The notes under the pieces were generated by a model that did no database searches, had not been told where the DNA came from, and saw only the letters and a list, made by a program, of their open reading frames with translations. From Dipylidium caninum (lineage: Eukaryota; Platyhelminthes; Cestoda; Cyclophyllidea; Dipylidiidae): 64,000 nt of DNA. The stretch spans positions 1,361,197 through 1,425,196 of the forward strand of contig QEYB01000895.1 of assembly GCA_017562135.1 (NCBI GenBank). The letters run 5' to 3'. The position numbers and the translations under genes were made by a program. Positions 42,601-51,600 of this stretch are shown piece by piece; the first letter of the stretch is position 1; every line of letters begins with the position of its first letter.

Positions 42601-45600
42601 AGAACCACGTTGTATCCCAATTGGCGTCGCCTCTCAGATTTACACATTTTCTTGCTTTGAGCATATGATTATATGAATTGCAGGTCAAATGGGCCCCAAA
42701 TGACGCACGGGACGCGGTGCAGAGCGTTGAGGTCAAGGAAGACCCCATGTCGGAGGTCATGAAATACACCATCGAAAGTGCGTTCTCACAGTTCTGCTTT
42801 GCCCTCTTTGCTAAACAATGAGGCGACCAAACATCTGAAGCAATTTTTTTCTTTATCTGTCCCCCCGGTCGCGACATGAGTTCCTCGATTCACCTTTTCC
42901 CGCCTTATTAGCGTCGACAGCGGTCCTCGCCGCCGGAGATGCTAATGTGTGGCGGAGGCACAAGTGAATACGCTTTCAGCGTCCAACAACTTAACCGCTA
43001 CTTAGCTCTCTTAAACTACACATAACTGTCCGGCCCCCCCGACTCGGTGAATATCTTATTTATCTTCACTTATCTACTCGGGTAGACACCGATGTTGTCG
43101 GTTTCTGCGACATTGAAATGCGTCTACCTCGAATAGTGTCCATTGTTGACTTATCTTTAGCATTTTCAAATCCCTCCTCCGCGTCTAACCCATGCGCCCA
43201 ACTACCGCGCTGAAAATCTTTTCAACTTCCCCTCTTTAATCCCCCCTACGCTCAGTTTTCTTCTATTGTGTCGTCCTCACAGTCTGTGGTCTCACAAGGT
43301 AACAAATACTAAGAACACATTTTGATGGATTAACCTGTGGAAGCTTGGGAAAGCACGTAATTTATGCGATTTCATTGTTTTAGAGTTAAATTAATCCCAC
43401 TCGCCTTGGCTAAATCATTTTTTACCCTTCTTCCCCCTCCCCCGGCGATTTTTTCGGGACATTTGAGCAGTTTTCATTCCATTAATTCTTTTTCCATTCG
43501 TCACCTGTTGACAAACTTCGACCACATGCATCTCCAGAAGTGATACACGTAGGCTTAGCCAAAAAAGTGCGAATAATAGGTGAATACGAGGGGAATGACA
43601 GTCAGTCACACAATCTCCCTCGCTCCGCCGAAAGCCTCACACCGGGTGAAGCGAGTGGAGAACTTGGCAGACATTCACTGTGGGGCAGTGCTTTCCAGTT
43701 AGGCACCACGTCGGTGGATGCACTTCTAGCCGATTTACTTGTCACTGCGGAGAAGACTTGGAGCAAACTGCCAAGTGGAGGTAGGTGACCATGTCTTTCA
43801 CAAACTTGAGACATCATGTAGGAGGAAACATGCAGTTGTATGCATGAGGGTTTCCTGCCAAGCTGCCAATAGGTGTCACAGTGTACCATCCCGTAACGCA
43901 TGCCTGATTGTGTTTGGCCTTTGACATGCTCCCTTGGGACCCTTAAATGCCACCTCGGGGAACGAAAGAAAGAAGACGTTCGAATTGTTTATGTCAGCGG
44001 CAAAAGGGCGCTGCAGGGCCCGGTAGTTAGGCATTTATCAAGAAAGGCAGAACGTTAATTTTGACACGAGAAAAATCCGTTAAAAAGTCACAATGCAGAA
44101 GAATGTTCGGGCATTTTCGTGTAATTTTGGGGCAAAAAACTTGCTACGGTTCACCACCTTACCGCATAATAGCCACTAAGTTGAATTTCCACCCACTGCA
44201 AGCATAGCCCTCTCGTTGACATACCCCAAAGCCCCAACAACCCTCTCCGCCAGGCTCCTATTCACTTATGGAGACCGAAGACGCAACGTCAGTGGGACAA
44301 ATGGTGGCCACTACGCACGTGTATGCGGGGGTGGCTCGTTCCGTGTCGTCCTTGGATTTCATACCCCCTAACCCCAAGATTTGGTCCACTGGGCTGCCGA
44401 AACAGTGCACGTCATTCCTCATTCGAGTAATTTTTCACCTAATGATCTTCAAACTCACTAACATCGGTCGCTGAACAAGTAAAACACGGTTTTTTGTGGC
44501 AGTCGTGGCGCTGAGACTTATGCACTAACCATGCAAACGTACCGACTGTAGACCTGTCTAAGGACACTAAATACCGGATCTACGTGGCCGCCAAGAACCT
44601 GCTGCACAGAGCTTCGCCCTTCACCGACTACCTGGTCGCGTCGACCACAGGTGAGTTGAACTGACACTTGGCTGCATCCCATCGCCCGCCTTGAGTACCT
44701 CTTTTGCTAAGGTCCCTAACATTTACCAGTATTACTCTTCGTCTTTCCACTCAGCTTGATTTCCTTCTCGCACTAAAACTCCACTTTATGTTGCTTTATT
44801 GCGAGTCCGCATTAGCTGCGTTCCGACGGCATGTCCATCAACTTTCACACACGGATCTTCTTTCAGAATATTGAGACACAACGTTTTGTCGCAAGTGGTA
44901 TAAGGACTGGAGCGACGTAAGAACTTTGAAAAAAGGGCTATGCAAAATCTCACCGTCCATTTCCCCTTTTAAATTAGCAGACGGGGACCTTTGTCGCAGG
45001 CTAGTTTCGAAGGGATAAGCCTTACTCCATTGGTTTACGTCATGTCAACAGCTTTAGTACGCCGGCGTTAGACATCTGTCCGTACCCCGCGTCACGTGAC
45101 GGTGTTGTAGAACGGCAGCCAATTCGTCGTGGAACTTACTGGCATTCCTCCATTGCTCCACTCATCTTGGGTGGTAAGCGAAGACTCATGTTTTTCTTGG
45201 GTGCCTTCTCCTCAAAGTTGGAGGATCTACAGTCGCGGACACTTATTCTACCTGAGGTAGCAGTAGAGACGCAACATCTCCGTGCCAGCGGACTCAAAAT
45301 TGAAGAGAAGCTTAATAGACCAGAGAGGCAACTTTGTCTAAGTATAAAATTTGTAATTCAAGACATTTCAACCGTCAACGCTCCCATCGTATGAGCTGCT
45401 TTGTTGCGTCTTTCATTCGGCGTGGGCCCGTGGGTTCGGCAGTCGACGACCTCCACAACTGCCCCGACGCCCCGGCACGGGGCGCGTCTCTCGAGCAGTC
45501 ACGGCAGTCGTGGAGGCTTTTAATGCCAATGGGGCGCAAGTGATTCACATTGCCGTCGCCCGCTAGTCCCTCTTCGCAGTCTCCACGTTTTCCAAGATTA

Positions 45601-48600
45601 CGCTTAAATTTGGGTGTTGAATCACTTCTCCCGCCTTATCACCAATCGCATCTGTCTTAAAATGTGGGAAACAAATTTTTTAACTCTGCATTTTCTAAAT
45701 CTGCGTTCATTAGGAAATAATCAGCAGCGAAAAGTAGTCGAAACACGCCATTTATGGCATCGACGCCTATGCTTTCCCTCGTTCTAGAATAATCAGAAGA
45801 CATTAATATACTATTTCCGAAATTCTCCTTCTCTATCGAAAAGAACGACGATAGAAGTGAAGGACTTTCGCAGACCTTAAAATTCTGCCAAATAGGCGAC
45901 AGAAAACAGTGGAATTTGCACAAGGAACAAGACAGATTTTAGGAGGAGAAAGGTTATTTGTTAGTCCCAAATGTCTTTCCTTTCGGCAAATAATGTAGAA
46001 CAAAAAGAGAGGACGTTAATGGCGTATCCTTCTGGTGATTAATGCCCAACGATAATAGGTTCCTCGGGCTGTTTAATTTCATTGTAATCGCCCAGTTGGA
46101 AAAATTTCCTATCCCGATGACCTCATGAGGGAGGAAGGAGGGACGCCTACCTACCAATTGGCGATTGTGAGAAGCAAAGGCCTCTCTACTCGCCCTCCCT
46201 TGTCCGTTCCCTTCACTCCGGGTTATGGCGACTCAAAGGCCTTATGGTTGGGACTAACAATAAATAAGGATGCCTTCCTCTTCTAAGAATCCTTCTACCC
46301 CAGGTATTTTACTTTTTCATACGGAGTTATGACTGCCCACAGGGGAGTCGAAATAGGTCGCATGTCGAGCCAGAAAAAACTCGCCGCAGGTGAGCTCGTC
46401 GAGCCATATCGGCGCGCGGGGCGGCAGAGTCAACAATTGCAGCGGAGGGGGCAGAGCACGGGGTGATTGCCGCGTCACATCTGAAGCTCACTTCGAAAAT
46501 TTTGCTTTGAAGCCTCATATAAGGCTGCTTTAAGCTCAAGATTCGCCCATTTCAGAGAGACCACTGCAGACGACACCGGTGGAGTTTTTGTGCGTACGCG
46601 GTACTTCCTTCACAAGAAGAATATACTGAGACTCAGTATTGAGGATTTTATATTTTTTTGGGAGGAAAGGGATGCATGAAGTACATTTTGAGATAGCCCA
46701 AATGTGAGGCTGGGATGTGCTTGGATACTAGCAACACATGAACTTTACATCGGACCCGACAACGCAACGAACTCGTCGAAAGACAAAACATCGTGTCAAT
46801 TCATTTTTATCTTTTCCACAGCTCTCGCCGACCCCACGGAAGAGGCCATGCTGGATGAGGCCCACGGGGGAAGCAGCAGTGCCGGTGGCAGCCATAGTGG
46901 CGGGAGTCGAAGGTCCAGCGGGGGACAAATGACCGGGGCCAATTCGCTCGCCCGAGAAGGCGGCGGTGGTGGAAACTCCTCTCCCAGCATCTCCATGATC
47001 ATTACGATTGCCACATGCTTCGGTTGTCTTATTTTCATCACCAACCTCGTCATAGTGGGCCTCGTGTTGCATCGCAGACATCAACGCAGAAATTCCCAAT
47101 TAAAGCGAATTCCAGGAACAGACAGTAAGTTTAAGCAATCTGCTTTCGCTGTGAATCCTGTAAAGGAGAACCTCAAAAATATTTTGTCAAAGGATTAAGT
47201 CTAGTGGAAAAAGGAGTCCTAACTTTGCGCGCAGTTATACTCGAGAAGAATCGTTGTGTCTGCGGTTTACTCGCGAGCGGTTTTTGTTTGCCCACAACCT
47301 TCGGCGAGTGCATCCGCGTCACATGATCCAGGAGATGTGTCCAAGTTCTCGAAACACCACCTGGAAAGTCCGCCGTCGCTGGCGAGGCGTCCCCTGCGCG
47401 ATAAGAAGAGCACTGCGAAACGCTCATCCACCACTCATTTTTTGTTACGATGACATTGAGAACGGGTCTTGAAAAACGCCGCGTTATCTAAAACAGCCTC
47501 AGCGAAACGCTCTAGTGGGCGCATTCGGACTGAAGAGAAGCCCACGTTCCGCGCAAACTATCCTCATCTGGTCTCCTATCGGATGCGTAGTGAAGAGACT
47601 AACCGCCTTGAACAAAGGACACTCCGCCCTTGCGCAGGTCAAACGTTCGTGTGACATGTACGACCACTTGGAGACCGGTGAAAGGATTTGAGCTGACACT
47701 TGCGCAATCTTTCACTTGAAATCCTCGGATTGCGCAGTTGTAATCCTGCACGACTGACATGATATGCAGAAAGCGAGCATGGGGCCAATTTATACGCGTT
47801 TTGGCGGCTGTCAGTGACGGCACTTTTGGTAGCTTCACATTCTCCCATCTGCTCGAAGGCTTGTTATGCTGGTGATTCTTGTAACTCGCCTCGCCATGGC
47901 GTCTTTCCCGCAGCCTACTAACATGTTTATTTCCTTAGGGAGAGAAGAAATACCTGAAGGACTTTTTTATTATCCTTTTTTTTCCTTGAGGAGTGAGTTA
48001 TTAACCGAGATCAGTTTTTATGATTGTCGTCATCAGCATAAGCCACACGGAGGTTTTAAGCCTCATGAGATATGCATAATTCAGGAGAAATCTGTCTGGT
48101 TTGTTGCGTCGGTGAAAGAACGTGAGGTGGTATAAGTTTCGTTTAATTAAGTCCTCTTCTAAGTAGGTGGAAGTTAATTTTACACCGATTCACCGAGAGA
48201 TAGAAGTTGGCGCGACTTTTTTTTAGCATTGCCGCCTCCCTTGTCTCTTCGGAGAATAGCGCGGCCAAGTCCAGTCTTATCACTTCCCTCTGACGAGGTT
48301 GTGAGGACTGAATATAGTTATTATGTAAGTAAATAAGGCCTTTTTGGCCTCACAGTAAGGTGCAGGATTTTAGCAGAAAAACGGCCTCACCAAGGCTTTG
48401 GGGTCTGTTCTTGGACTCCCGAGAGTCTCGGCTGGGAGTTAGCAAGGAGTCTTTATCTATGACAAAAATATTCAACATATTTGCTGCAATTATGGCAAGA
48501 TGTCGCGATAATTTACTGTAGGAGGAGTGCACGAGCACTTTGTGGGGCAAAGCAGACGCAGAAATAAATATGACCGTCAATGGGCGAACCATTAAGATAA

Positions 48601-51600
48601 TCACAATTTGCAGTGACAAATACTGTTCATTAAGCTGGTCTAAACTAAAAGGACTTTCGACTGAGGCCACCTTAGTTCCTCCATCTTGATTGTAGGCCGA
48701 TGGTCTTGTTTTTTTTTCCGACCGAGTGGAAACTACCAACACTTGAACCAGACGGAATCGAGTGCGCTGGGTGTAATGGGCGGGGAGAAGGGGAATAGGC
48801 CAGTTCTGTGTTCACTTGGACGGTACTCGCGATCAAATAGGCCTTGTCAATGGAGGCAGGGCAGCAGCCGACCAGCCACCCTAAGGGTGGGACGAAAGAC
48901 GGGAAGGCAGGCCGCTGGAGAGTCGACTGGCGAGGGGAGGCGCCGCGGTGCGCGGCGGTGGCGGCAGCGCAGGACGGAAGGCACGCGCAGCCGAATGTGT
49001 GTGGGCGGTGCGGCCATGTTATTGCTGGGGTTGACATTTTAGTGCAAAACACGTTGGCATTTCGATGAGAACGAGGTAGTGCACCTTGTTGTAGACAGAA
49101 AACTTTAATAACTGAATTCACTAGGTCTACCTCCTTATGCTAAGGTAGTGGAGTATTACAATCTCTCCTGCCTCGTCAGCCTCAAACACATTCCTTCTGT
49201 CCATTCGCTCTGCATTTTTAACCCTTGCCTCCGTAACGGCCATACTCTCGTCAGAATTAAATAAGTACTTCAAAAGCTCAGAGGAAATCCTGTCGACAAA
49301 AAGTAGTAGAGATCGGCAATATTTTGATGTGCTTGCCATGCCAACACCCAAAATCATCACGAGTGGCCGATTATGGACGCTAGAATAGTGGGGCCCGAAA
49401 TTGCGCAGTGGACGCAAGTGTTTTGAAAAAGGTAAGAATGATGAGAAAAGCTCAAAGTTGGGTAGGTGAAAGGAGTGAGCCTCGTGATATAAGAATTTTT
49501 AAATCCCAACTGCGGTTTAAATACGACCAAAATATTATTTTCATCGTTACATTCTCCTTCTTTCTCTACTCAACTTATGCAATTGTTAGGCGGAGGAGAG
49601 GGATCTTCTACAATTGCACAATTTCAAGCTCCACGTCAGGTTGCACGAACACTTTTACTTCAGAAGAACACCGCCACGTGTCTGAGTCTTTCATTGTGCA
49701 CATTTCGTCAAGACACTCTCCGTGTCCGATTTTTACAGGTCTGGTTAAATGTGGCGTGATGGATGGGTACCCCACCGCCGACTGCTATCCTGACCGCTTT
49801 CTCAACGGGCACCATGTTTTCGCGCCGTTCATGGATTCTGCCAGCCAGAAGGACAGCCTCAGCCAATACCAATTTGAACATGTATGACTTTCATTCGCAG
49901 TTGTGCATGCAACTCCCACGATCCTTCCATTTTGCGTCGATAATACATAGAGTGAATTTGTCAGTTTGTTTCAAGTTATAATTTTTCCACTACCAGTTTG
50001 GTCAGTGTTCGCCGTCAATGCCAGCAGAGTATATATCCTCCGCCGGTTCATATTTTCCCCGCGACTCACCGCTGAACCTATTCGCCACTTCGCCTGCTCT
50101 GATCCCAGGAACGGAGCACCATGCAGTAGCGCTGCACCACCATGCCCAACAACAACAACAACAGCAACAACACCGTCTGAACTCGCAGACTTTGTCGCGA
50201 TCTAGCTCACCGCTCCACTCTTCCCGATCCCATGGTCTCCAGCCGCCCACTACGCCCTCCTCGTTGGAACACGCACACCAACTGACCGCCCATCAACGAC
50301 ATCCCAGTTTCAACACTACTACCGGAGGCGGCGCCTTCCCATCGGACCAGTCAATCTATCTTGTTGCGGCCCCAAATCCGCATCGCTACATGGCAGACGA
50401 TCCGCTGGGAGCCACAGCCGCTGCCGCCGCTCTCTACGGCGGCATTCCGCCGGGGACGGTGTCGCCGCACTCCCTTACGGATAAATCTGTCGGTGGTGGC
50501 GGTGGTAGTGGCGGTGGCGGCGGTGCTGGCAGTGGTAGCTACGCGAGTGGTGGGGGACGAGTCGTATTCACTGGAGCAACAACACTTGGTTACCATCCCT
50601 CGCCTAGGATGATTACTAGCTTCTATTCACCTCCGCGGCCTGAAATAAATATTGGGACGAACAGTACCCTGGGACCGCATTTACAAAACAGTGAGCTACA
50701 ACCCAGTAATGAATGTGTGCACATGAACGTTCACATAGTTCAAATCAGTTTCTTAAGGCAACTGAATTTTAGCCTAATGTCAAATCTCGACCCCCATGAA
50801 CTCCTAATGAAGCAGCTATTTTGAGAAAATTAAATTCCGACACCACGGGAACCAACTCTTTTACCTAATGCCATGTTATTTTGACTAGTGTATGGGTTTC
50901 TGTTGTTGTTGAGTACATAAGCGTCAAAAAATAGAACACCCACTTCTTCTGCAAGGAATGCTAGAGAGTCTTTCCGACAATCTGAGGCGTTACGCTCGCA
51001 TTATACGGATGTTATTTATGCCAGAAATGAGCACATTTATCAACCTCTTTTTTTCTTGTAAACAAATGATCCAAAGCAGGGCCCTCAACTCCCAAAATAG
51101 GCTTCAAATGTCAGACCCTAGTTGCAGCAACGAAGAAGAGGGAAAGGGCACACACACAGCTTTTAATTTGACAAATCTATGGAATGGAGGATTATACAAT
51201 CTACAGTGCTCCCCGCCACCAGCGGCGAATTGGACTCATAATGGGGATGAGTAGAAGCACACTGCGTTTTGAGTCCTACATGAAAGGAGTGCACAAAACT
51301 ACCGTTGGGTAGTAAACACACTAAACACCCCTCACAGGGCGGTGATGTCCCATTATAACCGAGAATACGAGTATTATCCATTTTGGAGAATAAGTTATTT
51401 GAGTACGAGTCAATAATATTTGAAAGTGCTTTAGCTATCTTAAGATTGTATATTTAGGCGATACGATCATGCCACGACTGTGTATATGGTACCATTTCCA
51501 CGTTTTACCCGAAACAGGAGGCATTCATTTCGATATTAATCACAACATGCGACAATATTTGCCTGTGGAAAGGATTCGCGCGGCAAAATTGCAGTGATTC